Positions 44,418 to 52,726 of a stretch of 64,000 nt of DNA are shown in pieces. Position 1 is the first letter of the stretch. Each line of letters opens with the position of its first letter. The stretch comes from Edaphocola aurantiacus. Its GTDB lineage: Bacteria > Bacteroidota > Bacteroidia > Chitinophagales > Chitinophagaceae. Location: assembly GCF_019797745.1 (NCBI RefSeq), contig NZ_VOSI01000001.1, positions 135,700 to 199,699 of the forward strand, in the 5' to 3' direction. Both the position numbers and the translations under genes were made by a program. Below the pieces are notes generated by a model that saw only the letters and a list, made by a program, of their open reading frames with translations, searched no databases and was not told where the DNA came from.

Positions 44418-45839
44418 TTAAAGGGCATCCTTAACCATATTTCCAAGGCGTTTGAGGTCAAATTCCAGTTTATCGTTCCAGGCCAGGCCATAATTCAGTC
44501 GCATACAGTTATTGTACTGGTTGTATTGTGTAAACATACGTCCCGGAGCAAAGCCTATCTTTTGTTTGATAGCGATGTCAAACAGTTCAGCCGTATCGAC
44601 CTTTTTATCCAGCTCCAGCCATAACATGAAACCGCCCTGTGGTTGCGATATACGGGTATGATCGGGGAAGTACATTTCTATTGCGCGCTGGTATCGCAGA
44701 CAGTTTGCATACAGTGTTTTGCGGAAGGTGCGGAGGTGATGGTCGTAGCGACCGTAATTCATAAAGTCAGCCACGACTTCCTGGTATAAAGAGGGCGTGG
44801 ATATGGTTTGCAGCAGTTTCTGGTGAATGATCTTATCCTTGTATTTGCCAGGGGCCACCCAGCCGACACGGTAACCCGGGGCCAGCGTTTTAGATACCGA
44901 ACCACACCACATAACAATACCCGCCTCATCGTAGTATTTACAAGGCTTGGGCCTTGAAGGTCCGAAGAAGAGATTGCCGTACAGGTCATCTTCTATGAGT
45001 GGAATATCATATTCAGTAAGCATCCGTACCAGCTCTTTTTTATGCTCATCCGGCATGAGGCAGCCCAGCGGATTACTGAAATTGCTGATAAAACAGCAGG
45101 CATTCAGTTTAGGTAATACTTTTTTAACCGCATCCAGGTCTATACCGGTTACGGGATGTGTAGGAATCTCTATCACATTCAGTTTAAGCGAAGTGACGAT
45201 CTGAATAATGCCAAAATATACCGGGCTCTCTACCGCCACCGTATCACCGGGCTGGGTAACGGCCATCAGGCAATTAAAAATGGCATTCATGGTGCCGGAA
45301 GTGGTTACGATATCATCTTCCGTAATTTTCCCTTCCAGTATCAGTGACCATTTGGCTACCGTACGACGCAGGTTGAGATTGCCCTGCACCGGCTCATAAC
45401 TGACGCCACCATCTTTCATATTACGCACGGCATTGATAATGCCCTTGTTCAGCTTGGCAATAGGCAGCAGGCTCTGATCCGGAAGCCCCAGGGAAAATTG
45501 GGTAATCTCATTATCATACAAGGTGTCGAATACCTTGGTGATCAGGTCCTGCGGTTGCTGCTCCCGGTATGTAGCTTTGATCTTCCCCACAGAAGGCAAA
45601 GAACGCTTTCGCTCAGCAGCCGGACTCACAAAATAGCCGGACTGGGGACGGGATTCTACCAGTGACTTGCTTTCCAGCTCCCAGAATACCAGTTTGGCCG
45701 TATTCAGGCTAACATTATACATCTTCTGTACCGATCGTAAAGAGGGTAATTTATCGCCCGGTTTAAGGGTACCATTAACGACCTGCTCTTCCAGTACGCG
45801 TGCTATCTTAAGATAAAGTATTTCTTTTCTCACAGCCAT
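44418..45839 (-). CDS. MocR-type regulator: GntR winged helix fused to aminotransferase domain
   Basis: 473 residues. An N-terminal GntR winged helix (about 1-75, GDKLPSLRSVQKMYNVSLNTA) is followed by a type I aminotransferase-like domain with the PLP lysine in GSVSKTLAPG and the NPLG and GFMLWLE segments. Members of this family sense PLP or amino-containing ligands and control PLP synthesis or amino-acid metabolism genes. No obvious target is adjacent: upstream is an unknown 123-residue gene on the same strand. A TACCTTTG promoter element lies 15 bp before its ATG. Confidence 0.9.
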   Translation of the reverse strand: MAVRKEILYLKIARVLEEQVVNGTLKPGDKLPSLRSVQKMYNVSLNTAKLVFWELESKSLVESRPQSGYFVSPAAERKRSLPSVGKIKATYREQQPQDLITKVFDTLYDNEITQFSLGLPDQSLLPIAKLNKGIINAVRNMKDGGVSYEPVQGNLNLRRTVAKWSLILEGKITEDDIVTTSGTMNAIFNCLMAVTQPGDTVAVESPVYFGIIQIVTSLKLNVIEIPTHPVTGIDLDAVKKVLPKLNACCFISNFSNPLGCLMPDEHKKELVRMLTEYDIPLIEDDLYGNLFFGPSRPKPCKYYDEAGIVMWCGSVSKTLAPGYRVGWVAPGKYKDKIIHQKLLQTISTPSLYQEVVADFMNYGRYDHHLRTFRKTLYANCLRYQRAIEMYFPDHTRISQPQGGFMLWLELDKKVDTAELFDIAIKQKIGFAPGRMFTQYNQYNNCMRLNYGLAWNDKLEFDLKRLGNMVKDAL

Positions 45840-45853
45840 AATATTGTCTCTTT

Positions 45854-45886
45854 CAAAGGTATAATAATACCGGTGGCTAATTGCAA
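45854..45886 (-). promoter_or_regulatory. Candidate promoter for the MocR-like gene
   Basis: TACCTTTG (45854-45861) on the minus strand, with TTG (45884-45886) 22 bp upstream, inside the last codons of the neighbouring gene. Confidence 0.45.
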
Positions 45887-46248
45887 TTATTCAGCCAGCC
45901 GATCAGCCTGGTGATCTGTGTCTGCATCGCAGCTACATCCTCAACCTTACCGAAAGAGTGATCCAGCTCCTCTTGTGCTCTTTGCGCTAACTCTTGCCGG
46001 ATAACAGTTGTATCAAACCCAGCTTTACCAAAATAACGGATGACCAGACTACCCTCTTCTGAAATACTGACCGACGAAAAACCAAGTACTTCGGTACCCA
46101 GGCTGGCCTGTACCAGTGGCAGTCCAAAACCGGCATTAAGTACGGTACCGGCACCTTGTTCACGGTAAATATCAATCAGTGATTTGAGGCCGGACAGGTA
46201 TACCGGACTATAGTGCACTTCCCTGTGTTGATGAGCTATTGTTTTCAT
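45877..46248 (-). CDS. Unknown 123-residue protein
   Basis: From the ATG at 46248 (MKTIAHQHREVHYSPVYLSG); the frame is open 26 codons further up, but that part looks non-coding. A soluble, cytosolic-looking protein with a mixed alpha/beta pattern: a Gly-rich AGTVLNAGFGLPLVQA segment, then two strands, then a helical C-terminus (about 80-120). I recognise no family. It lies 37 bp upstream of the MocR-like gene. Confidence 0.55.
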   Translation of the reverse strand: MKTIAHQHREVHYSPVYLSGLKSLIDIYREQGAGTVLNAGFGLPLVQASLGTEVLGFSSVSISEEGSLVIRYFGKAGFDTTVIRQELAQRAQEELDHSFGKVEDVAAMQTQITRLIGWLNNCN

Positions 46249-46375
46249 AACCAGATTTTTATACTGTAAAGCTAGACCGAATACCCGAATGGACACAGAT
46301 ACAGAAACGCCTATTAAATAGGACACAGTTTGACCTGTATATATTTTGTACTTTTAGTGCCATAAAACAATCTCT

Positions 46376-47155
46376 ATGAATCGCATAGTATCGCTGCTAG
46401 GCTTACTTTTATGCTTACTGCCTGGTTTACCTAAAGGAGTTTATGCACAGCAAAAACAACAAAAATCACTGTTGACGGTGCGTCCGGATACGCTTACCCT
46501 ATTCGACAAAGCACGTTCCCGGCCTATTCCTATAGCTATTTTCAGACCTATGCCAGGCATTATCAGTCCCGGGCTCATCATCCTCAGTCATGGATATGGC
46601 GCCAATGATCCGGGCAGCTATCTTACCTATAGGGGTATCTGTAATTTCCTGGCCTGGCAGGGCTATATGGTCATCAGTATACAGCATGAGCTCCCTACAG
46701 ATGAGCTGATTCCGATGGAGGGGAAGCCACAGATTGTTCGCAGACCATTCTGGGAAAAAGGAGCGGATAATATCCTGTTCGTAATCCGTTATGCACAGGC
46801 GCATTATTCTGCACAGTGTAATACACGCAACATTATACTGATCGGGCATTCCAATGGCGGAGATATGAGTGCGCTGTTTCCGCAAAAATATCCGGGTATT
46901 GTTTCGAAGGTAATTACACTGGACAACAGGCGTATGGCCCTGCCCCGCACCAGGAAGCCAAAGATTTACACGCTTAGATCCAGCGATCAGCCTGCAGACG
47001 AGGGTGTATTGCCAGCAGAGACAGAGGCGAAGAAACTGGGCATAAAAATCATTAAACTACCCGCAACGATTCATAATGATATGGATGATGGTGGTACGGA
47101 GGCCCAGCAAGCAGAGATAAATCAGTATATACTCCAATTTTTGAAGGAAAAATAG
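46376..47155 (+). CDS. Secreted alpha/beta hydrolase (dienelactone-hydrolase/PAF-acetylhydrolase-like)
   Basis: 259 residues with a signal peptide (MNRIVSLLGLLLCLLPGLPK, cleavage near VYAQ). The catalytic triad is visible: an ILSHGYG strand near the oxyanion hole, the nucleophile Ser in GHSNGGDMSAL, and the likely His in TIHNDMDDGG. The layout is that of small periplasmic esterases related to dienelactone hydrolase or plasma PAF-acetylhydrolase. Substrate unknown. It is convergent with the 2-oxoacid dehydrogenase gene, sharing a 20-bp hairpin. Confidence 0.8.
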   Translation: MNRIVSLLGLLLCLLPGLPKGVYAQQKQQKSLLTVRPDTLTLFDKARSRPIPIAIFRPMPGIISPGLIILSHGYGANDPGSYLTYRGICNFLAWQGYMVISIQHELPTDELIPMEGKPQIVRRPFWEKGADNILFVIRYAQAHYSAQCNTRNIILIGHSNGGDMSALFPQKYPGIVSKVITLDNRRMALPRTRKPKIYTLRSSDQPADEGVLPAETEAKKLGIKIIKLPATIHNDMDDGGTEAQQAEINQYILQFLKEK

Positions 47156-47158
47156 CTA

Positions 47159-47201
47159 TAAAATAGCTGTGGCGCACCTTTGGTGCGCCACAGCTATTTT
47201 A
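47159..47201. terminator. Bidirectional terminator, 20-bp stem
   Basis: A perfect 20-bp stem with a ttt loop between convergent genes. The core ggcgcacctttggtgcgcc differs at two positions from the core of the 29349-29403 hairpin. Confidence 0.9.
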
Positions 47202-47223
47202 TTCCGAATTGTAATATGATATT

Positions 47224-49206
47224 TTAGAATTGCATCAGCTTCTGTACAGACTCATCCAGTCTGCCCTTAGCCAGGAAGTTCTGCTCCAGTTCAATAGCAA
47301 ATGGGATTGGTGTATCCAGGCTGGCACAACGCACGATAGGCGCATCCAGGTACTGGAAACAGTTTTCAGAGATCCATGCAGAAATTTCTCCGCCAATACC
47401 ACCCATCAGACAATCTTCATGTAAGAGTAATACTTTACCGGTTCGTTTCACACTGGCTTCGATAGCTTCATAATCCAGCGGAGACAGCGTTCTCAGATCC
47501 AGGATGTCGATAGACAATTCAGGATGCTGCTTCGCATACTCTGTAGCCCAGTGTACGCCGCTACCATAAGTAATGATAGACACATCGCTACCTTCCTGCA
47601 CCAGTCTTGCCTTACCGATCTCGATGGTATAGTAATCATCCGGTACCTGTCCGCTTACACTTCTGTACAAGGCTTTATGTTCGAAGAAGATAACAGGGTT
47701 AGGATCTTCAAAAGAGGCCAGCAGTAAGCCTTTGGCATCTTCCGGTGTGGCAGGATATACTACTTTTAATCCCGGTGTATGGGTAAACCATGCTTCATTG
47801 CTCTGAGAGTGGAACGGACCTGCTCCTACTCCTGCACCTGTTGGCATACGCACCACTACGTCGGCATTTTGTCCCCAGCGGTAATGAATTTTAGCGAGGT
47901 TATTGATGATCTGGTTGAAGCCTACCGTTGCGAAATCGGCAAACTGCATTTCCATCATAGCTTTATATCCTTTGATGGACAGACCCAGTGCAGTACCGAT
48001 AATGGCGCTTTCACATAATGGTGTATTGCGCACACGCTCTTTACCAAACTGTTCCATCATACCTTCGGTTACTTTGAAGGCTCCGCCGTATTCAGCGATA
48101 TCCTGACCCATCAAAACCAGTTTTGGATGACGTTCCATAGCCTGACGCATGGCATCGCTGATGGCCTGGATAAATTTCTTTTCGCTCTTTGCACAGCTAT
48201 CGGTAATCACTGTATTTTCTGCTTTATATGGCACAAATACATCTGCTACTTCTTCTGCAGTATCCGGTTTGATGGCTTCCGCTGCAAAACCGATCTCCAG
48301 ACCGGCTTCAATCTCCTGCTGAATCGCTTCACGGATCGCTGCGATCTGCGCATCGTCAATGATATTTTCTTTTTTCAGGAAGTCTTCATAGTTCTGTACC
48401 GGGTCTTTCTTGCCCCATAATTCAAACAGTTCTTTCGGTACATATTTCACACCACTGGCCTCTTCATGACCACGCATACGGAAGGTCATGGCTTCGATCA
48501 TGATCGGCTTCTGCTCTGTAATACAGTATTCGCGCGCTTCTTTGATCGCCTGGTATACTTCCAGGATATTATTACCATCTATTATTTTTGAAGCCATTCC
48601 ATAACCAACAGCTTTATCGGCCAGTTGCTTACAGATAAATTGTTCGCTGCTCGGAGTACTTAATCCGTAACCATTGTTTTCGATCAGGAAAATAACCGGC
48701 AGACCCCATACAGCTGCTGTATTCAGCGCTTCATGGAAGTCTCCTTCACTGGTACCGCCATCGCCGGAAAAGGCAAGGGATACTTTTTGTTCTTTCTGTA
48801 ATTTATGTGCCAAGGCAATACCATCAGCAATAGCCAGCTGAGGTCCCAGGTGAGAGATCATACCACAGATATGGTGCTCATTACTACCGAAGTGGAATGA
48901 ACGCTCACGGCCTTTACTGTAGCCTTCTTTTTTGCCCTGCCATTGCAGGAATAATTTAGAAAAAGGCATTTTACGGGCGGTGAATACGCCCAGGTTGCGG
49001 TGCAGGGGCATGATATACTCATCACTGTCCAGCGCCATAGTAGCTCCTACGGCAATCGCCTCCTGGCCAATACCGCTAAACCATTTGCTTACTCTGCCCT
49101 GACGCAGCAAAATCAACATCTTTTCTTCTATCATCCGGGGTTTTACCAGGCCCGCATATAATTGTATCAACAGGTCTTTGTCGAAGTGCTTATGATCAAA
49201 TTGCAT
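47224..49206 (-). CDS. 2-oxoacid dehydrogenase E1, fused alpha and beta subunits (branched-chain type)
   Basis: 660 residues from the ATG at 49206; the frame extends 26 codons upstream but the conserved part begins at MQFDHKHF. The alpha part (about 1-320) has the thiamine diphosphate motif GDGGTSEGDF...NN (148-178). The beta part (about 345-660) starts near FIQAISDAMRQAMERHPK and has the GQDIAEYGGAF and RMPTGAGVGAGPFHSQS segments. A single-chain E1 is usual in Bacteroidota. It decarboxylates branched-chain 2-oxoacids or pyruvate and passes the acyl group to a lipoyl E2. No E2 or E3 gene adjoins it. Confidence 0.93.
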   Translation of the reverse strand: MQFDHKHFDKDLLIQLYAGLVKPRMIEEKMLILLRQGRVSKWFSGIGQEAIAVGATMALDSDEYIMPLHRNLGVFTARKMPFSKLFLQWQGKKEGYSKGRERSFHFGSNEHHICGMISHLGPQLAIADGIALAHKLQKEQKVSLAFSGDGGTSEGDFHEALNTAAVWGLPVIFLIENNGYGLSTPSSEQFICKQLADKAVGYGMASKIIDGNNILEVYQAIKEAREYCITEQKPIMIEAMTFRMRGHEEASGVKYVPKELFELWGKKDPVQNYEDFLKKENIIDDAQIAAIREAIQQEIEAGLEIGFAAEAIKPDTAEEVADVFVPYKAENTVITDSCAKSEKKFIQAISDAMRQAMERHPKLVLMGQDIAEYGGAFKVTEGMMEQFGKERVRNTPLCESAIIGTALGLSIKGYKAMMEMQFADFATVGFNQIINNLAKIHYRWGQNADVVVRMPTGAGVGAGPFHSQSNEAWFTHTPGLKVVYPATPEDAKGLLLASFEDPNPVIFFEHKALYRSVSGQVPDDYYTIEIGKARLVQEGSDVSIITYGSGVHWATEYAKQHPELSIDILDLRTLSPLDYEAIEASVKRTGKVLLLHEDCLMGGIGGEISAWISENCFQYLDAPIVRCASLDTPIPFAIELEQNFLAKGRLDESVQKLMQF

Positions 49207-49225
49207 GGATTCTAAAAAATTTGCC

Positions 49226-49233
49226 CAAAGGTA
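49226..49233 (-). promoter_or_regulatory. Candidate -7 promoter element for the fused E1 gene
   Basis: TACCTTTG on the minus strand, 19 bp upstream of the ATG at 49206, which supports that start over the longer frame. Confidence 0.5.
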
Positions 49234-49359
49234 ATATATTTTACCTATCTGCCACGGCCGTATATATAGATAAATTATGCACAAGTCAAGTGTTTTTGGT
49301 GCGCACTCAATTTAACAGAAAGATGATATAACAAAAGGCCGATCATTGTATAATCGATC

Positions 49360-49367
49360 TACCTTTG
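49360..49367 (+). promoter_or_regulatory. Candidate -7 promoter element for the endonuclease gene
   Basis: TACCTTTG on the plus strand, 19 bp upstream of the ATG at 49387. Confidence 0.45.
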
Positions 49368-49386
49368 GCGCCTGTTTTTGTGTGAT

Positions 49387-50508
49387 ATGAAAAAATTTCT
49401 CTGCTTTACATTATTCATGGCCGGTACTGCTGCGGTATGGGCACAGATCCCTGCCGGTTACTATAATGCGGCAAACGGCTATACGGGTTATGCCCTGAAA
49501 ACAAAGCTCTCCAATATCATCAGCCTGGGGCATATAGATAATGGTTACGGCGGATTGTATACTGGTTACCAGACAACTGATGTAGATCATTATTATGAAA
49601 ATGACGGTACCCTGCTGGATATGTATTCCGAAAAACCGAGTGGTACGGATGCGTATACCTACAGTGCTTCGCAAACCAGCGACCGTTGTGGTAATTACAA
49701 TAGTGAAGGAGACTGTTATAACCGGGAGCATATTGTGCCGCAAAGCCTGTTCAACAGTAATGCTCCGATGAAGCATGACATCCAGTTTGTGATTCCTACA
49801 GACGGATTTGTGAATGGCAAACGCAGCAATTATCCTTACGGAAAAGTGAATAACCCGACCTGGACTTCGAGCAATGGTTCTAAACTGGGCGCCAACAGTT
49901 CTGCAGGCTACTCTGGCACTGTGTTTGAGCCGATCGATGAATTCAAGGGAGATATAGCCCGTGCAACTTTTTACTTTGTAACCCGCTACCAGAGCAGTGT
50001 TCCCAGCTTCAGTCAGGGTAATATCCTGGATGGTACCACTACAAGGGGACTGCAGCAATGGTATACTGATCTGTTATTGCAATGGCATCACCAGGACCCG
50101 GTGAGCCAGAGAGAGATTGACCGTAATAATGCCGCATATACCTATCAGCATAACCGTAATCCTTATATTGACCATCCGGAATATGTGGATTGTATCTGGG
50201 GCAATACGAATTGCGGACCGGATACGCCGACCGCCATTATACCGGTGCAGGAGCAACTGGCTTATGTGGCCATGTACCCCAATCCATCTACGGGTATAGT
50301 ATACATCAATATTGAAACAACAGTACAGGATGCCATACAGATGATCTCTGTACAAGCGTTGGATGGCCGTATGATCTGGAATCAGGAAGCAGTGAATGCA
50401 AATAGCTTCAGTAAACAGATCAACCTGGGTGACTATCCTGCCGGGGTGTATATCCTGAAGGTGAAGACTGCAAAAGGTCTGGCTGTCCGGAAACTGGTTA
50501 AAGAATAA
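49387..50508 (+). CDS. Secreted endonuclease I-family nuclease with T9SS sorting domain
   Basis: 373 residues from the ATG at 49387, where the signal peptide starts (MKKFLCFTLFMAGTAAVWAQ). The nuclease domain (about 25-265) has the His-Me finger motif CYNREHIVPQSLF (His is the general base), DIQFVIPTDGFVNGKRSN and the downstream QWHHQDPVSQREIDRN of the endonuclease I family. The C-terminus is a type A sorting domain (YPNPSTGIVYINIE ... YPAGVYILKVKTA), so it is secreted by the type IX system. Likely degrades extracellular DNA/RNA for nutrients or biofilm remodelling. Confidence 0.92.
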   Translation: MKKFLCFTLFMAGTAAVWAQIPAGYYNAANGYTGYALKTKLSNIISLGHIDNGYGGLYTGYQTTDVDHYYENDGTLLDMYSEKPSGTDAYTYSASQTSDRCGNYNSEGDCYNREHIVPQSLFNSNAPMKHDIQFVIPTDGFVNGKRSNYPYGKVNNPTWTSSNGSKLGANSSAGYSGTVFEPIDEFKGDIARATFYFVTRYQSSVPSFSQGNILDGTTTRGLQQWYTDLLLQWHHQDPVSQREIDRNNAAYTYQHNRNPYIDHPEYVDCIWGNTNCGPDTPTAIIPVQEQLAYVAMYPNPSTGIVYINIETTVQDAIQMISVQALDGRMIWNQEAVNANSFSKQINLGDYPAGVYILKVKTAKGLAVRKLVKE

Positions 50509-50515
50509 ATATACA

Positions 50516-50572
50516 GTATATAAAAAAGTGTTGCGCGCCGGCATAGCCGGCGCGCAACACTTTTTTATATAC
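50516..50572. terminator. Bidirectional terminator, 27-bp perfect stem
   Basis: Arms 50516-50542 and 50546-50572 are perfectly complementary (27 bp) around a 3-base loop; core gtgttgcgcgccggc with A6/T6 flanks. It lies between convergent genes and is the longest hairpin seen in the window. Confidence 0.92.
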
Positions 50573-50583
50573 TCCAAATCCGG

Positions 50584-51828
50584 TTATGGCTGGAAGCGAT
50601 ACATTAACCCGATATTAAAGAGACTACTTTTATAGCTTTTCTGATCGGTACTGATATAATTGGTCAGTCCCTGGCGGTACTGTCCCAGTACAGAAAGTGC
50701 TTTATTGATGCGGACACCCAGCTGCCCTTTCACCCCGGAATCCCATTGGGATACATTTCTCACCATAGACATCGCTTTGATGTCTTTCTGGGCAATATCA
50801 CTGTTATAATACAGGTTAAGGCCTGTATTGATGTTGCGATACAAGTCTACCCCAACGGACAGGGACACCTGTTTGGTCACTTTATACCCGACCATCGGTG
50901 CAATACCTACACCAAGGATATTATTGCCGTATATATTCTGCGTCTCTCCTATTGTATTGGCAGCAGTGGCATTCAATCCGTCTGAGCTCACCATTTCTCC
51001 GTTTTTATAGGAGATACCGTATCGTGCATGCTCACTGAAGCGCACATCGGTTGCAGCCATGCTTACAGAGGCTTCGGTATAAAAGGCATCTGTCCATTCT
51101 TTACGCAGAACAACACCAACATTATACTGTACATTACCCAGGTTGGGCTTACCGATGTTTGCGGCCAGTCCGATACTCATCGATTTGTCCAGCTGCGGCT
51201 CATCAAAATAGCTGGTCTGATGGGTAATCGGTTCGAAACCGGAACGATTGCTTTTATTGCCAGCCAGTTCTTTAGATGACACTTCCGGCTGCAATGGCTT
51301 GACTGGTGTAATATTGATTGGGTCCTTTATCTCTTCGGCCTGTACCTTAACGATTACCGGAACATCCTGCAGTATCTCAACTTCCGGCTTTTCCCTGAAG
51401 GTATAGTCCAGCTCCTGTAAAGCATTTCCCGGCACTGCTGTCGATGCTGCTAAGGTATGCTGCGCTTCATTGCTTACCGGTGCTATGGCATCGGTAGTGT
51501 GTTCGCTTTGCGGTTGTGCGGCAACGGCCGCAGGAGTAGGTGCTTCCTGTTTGGGAGCCTGTGCGATCATGGTTTCGGAAGCATTTCTGGTCATATCCGA
51601 CTGGTCGCTGAACTGCCAGATACTCCAGGTACCTAAGCTCAGCACTGCTGCTGCGGCCGCTATTTTACCATAACGACGCCAGCCCCACCAAGGTATCAGC
51701 TTCGGAGCCGGGGCCACGTCTGTTCCGGACAGCGCGCGCGCCATCTTTTCCCAGCCGTCTGCAGGAGGTTTAAACTCCTGGTTTTCCCACATGGCCTTCC
51801 ATTCCTGCTCTCTGATCTCGTCACTCAT
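50584..51828 (-). CDS. Anti-sigma-like membrane protein with C-terminal outer-membrane-barrel-like domain
   Basis: 414 residues. A short cytosolic N-terminus (about 1-50, MSDEIREQEWKAMWENQEFK) is followed by one transmembrane helix (about 54-72), a Pro/Ala/Gln-rich linker (about 85-215), then a beta-rich domain (about 215-414) with an aromatic C-terminus (LFNIGLMYRFQP) resembling outer-membrane barrel domains. Its start overlaps the ECF sigma gene by 4 bp, the usual place for an anti-sigma factor. So it may hold the sigma factor at the membrane and sense an envelope signal. No zinc-binding anti-sigma motif is visible; the role is inference. Confidence 0.75.
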   Translation of the reverse strand: MSDEIREQEWKAMWENQEFKPPADGWEKMARALSGTDVAPAPKLIPWWGWRRYGKIAAAAAVLSLGTWSIWQFSDQSDMTRNASETMIAQAPKQEAPTPAAVAAQPQSEHTTDAIAPVSNEAQHTLAASTAVPGNALQELDYTFREKPEVEILQDVPVIVKVQAEEIKDPINITPVKPLQPEVSSKELAGNKSNRSGFEPITHQTSYFDEPQLDKSMSIGLAANIGKPNLGNVQYNVGVVLRKEWTDAFYTEASVSMAATDVRFSEHARYGISYKNGEMVSSDGLNATAANTIGETQNIYGNNILGVGIAPMVGYKVTKQVSLSVGVDLYRNINTGLNLYYNSDIAQKDIKAMSMVRNVSQWDSGVKGQLGVRINKALSVLGQYRQGLTNYISTDQKSYKSSLFNIGLMYRFQP

Positions 51829-52397
51829 ATCTGAAAATTATGTGCGTTTGTCAAAATACTTTTCAAGGTTTTCCGCGCCTGGAATAATAACCAGTGCGAA
51901 TGGTTTTCGGTTATAGTCAGTACATCTGCGATTTCTTTATGACTGTACCCTTCGAATACATAAAGGTTGAATACAACTTTTTGCTTCTCCGGTAGTTTCT
52001 TTAGTATGTGTACAATATCGGCCGCAGATAGTTTACGGTGTATCTCATTTTCTATCGGACTCTCGAGCAGATGGCTGTCGGTATTGTAAATGGTGTTCTT
52101 GTCTACTTCATTTTTCAGGGCGTTGATCGCACGTAACTGGTCGAGGCATACGCGACTCATTACCCGTTTGATCCATCCTTCAAAAGATCCCTCAAATTTA
52201 TATTGTCCCAGGTTATTATATATCTTCAAAAAACCGTCATGCACCCACTGTTCCGCATCTTCGGAGGTAGGCGCATAACGGATACTCACCTTCATCAAGG
52301 TGCTGTAATAAGTGTAATAGAATTCCCTTTGCATTAAGGCTTCGCCTTTAATGCATCCGGTAATCAGGTAATGTAGCTTTTCGTCTATATAATCCAT
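51825..52397 (-). CDS. ECF-type RNA polymerase sigma factor
   Basis: 190 residues, cytosolic. Sigma-70 region 2 is seen at about 20-90 (YYSTLMKVSIRYAPTSEDAEQWVHDGF, GSFEGWIKRVMSRVCLDQLR) and region 4 at about 125-185 (LPEKQKVVFNLYVFEGYSHKE split over the helix-turn-helix, then ITENHSHWLLFQARKTL). Length and lack of region 3 fit the extracytoplasmic-function class. It overlaps the putative anti-sigma gene and follows three small lipoproteins on the same strand. A 16-base hairpin lies one base before its start codon. Confidence 0.92.
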   Translation of the reverse strand: MDYIDEKLHYLITGCIKGEALMQREFYYTYYSTLMKVSIRYAPTSEDAEQWVHDGFLKIYNNLGQYKFEGSFEGWIKRVMSRVCLDQLRAINALKNEVDKNTIYNTDSHLLESPIENEIHRKLSAADIVHILKKLPEKQKVVFNLYVFEGYSHKEIADVLTITENHSHWLLFQARKTLKSILTNAHNFQI

Positions 52398-52398
52398 C

Positions 52399-52414
52399 TA
52401 CAGGTTTGCCTGTA
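52399..52414 (-). promoter_or_regulatory. Small hairpin at the sigma factor start
   Basis: tacagg / cctgta with a 4-base loop, one base upstream of the sigma ATG. It covers the place of a ribosome-binding site and might limit translation; it is short and could be chance. Confidence 0.3.
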
Positions 52415-52426
52415 TTAATTTTACGT

Positions 52427-52678
52427 TTAACTATCTTTTTTGCACTTACATGCATTGCACTCCTGCTCTGTGGCAAAGCCTTTCTGAGAACAGCCGCTGT
52501 ATGCTTTCAGCTCGCAGCTATTGGTTGCAGGGTTAAAGAACCAGCGCTGAAAATAAGCCTGGCAAGCTTCACCTACAGGCACCTTGTCATTACAAGGACC
52601 ATCTGCCGTTGAACATTTTTTAGAGCAGGAAGAAAATCCTACAATTGCTACTGCTAAAATACTGATGATTGCTTTCAT
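52427..52678 (-). CDS. Kunitz/BPTI-type domain lipoprotein
   Basis: 83 residues. A lipoprotein signal (MKAIISILAVAIVGFSSC, Cys18) is followed by one domain with six cysteines at 29, 39, 55, 63, 74 and 77. Spacings x9, x15, x7, x10, x2 compare with x8, x15, x7, x12, x3 in BPTI. Signature residues align: RWFFN (BPTI RYFYN), Tyr60 and Gly62-Cys63 (BPTI YGGC), Phe68 (BPTI Phe45). The residue after the second Cys, the P1 position in inhibitors, is Gln40. It may be a lipid-anchored protease inhibitor or a binding module. It sits 29 bp upstream of the sigma gene. Confidence 0.82.
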   Translation of the reverse strand: MKAIISILAVAIVGFSSCSKKCSTADGPCNDKVPVGEACQAYFQRWFFNPATNSCELKAYSGCSQKGFATEQECNACKCKKDS

Positions 52679-52726
52679 GGTTTTACTTTTTTTAGGGTTA
52701 TATAATAAATAGGGATTTATTCAATA

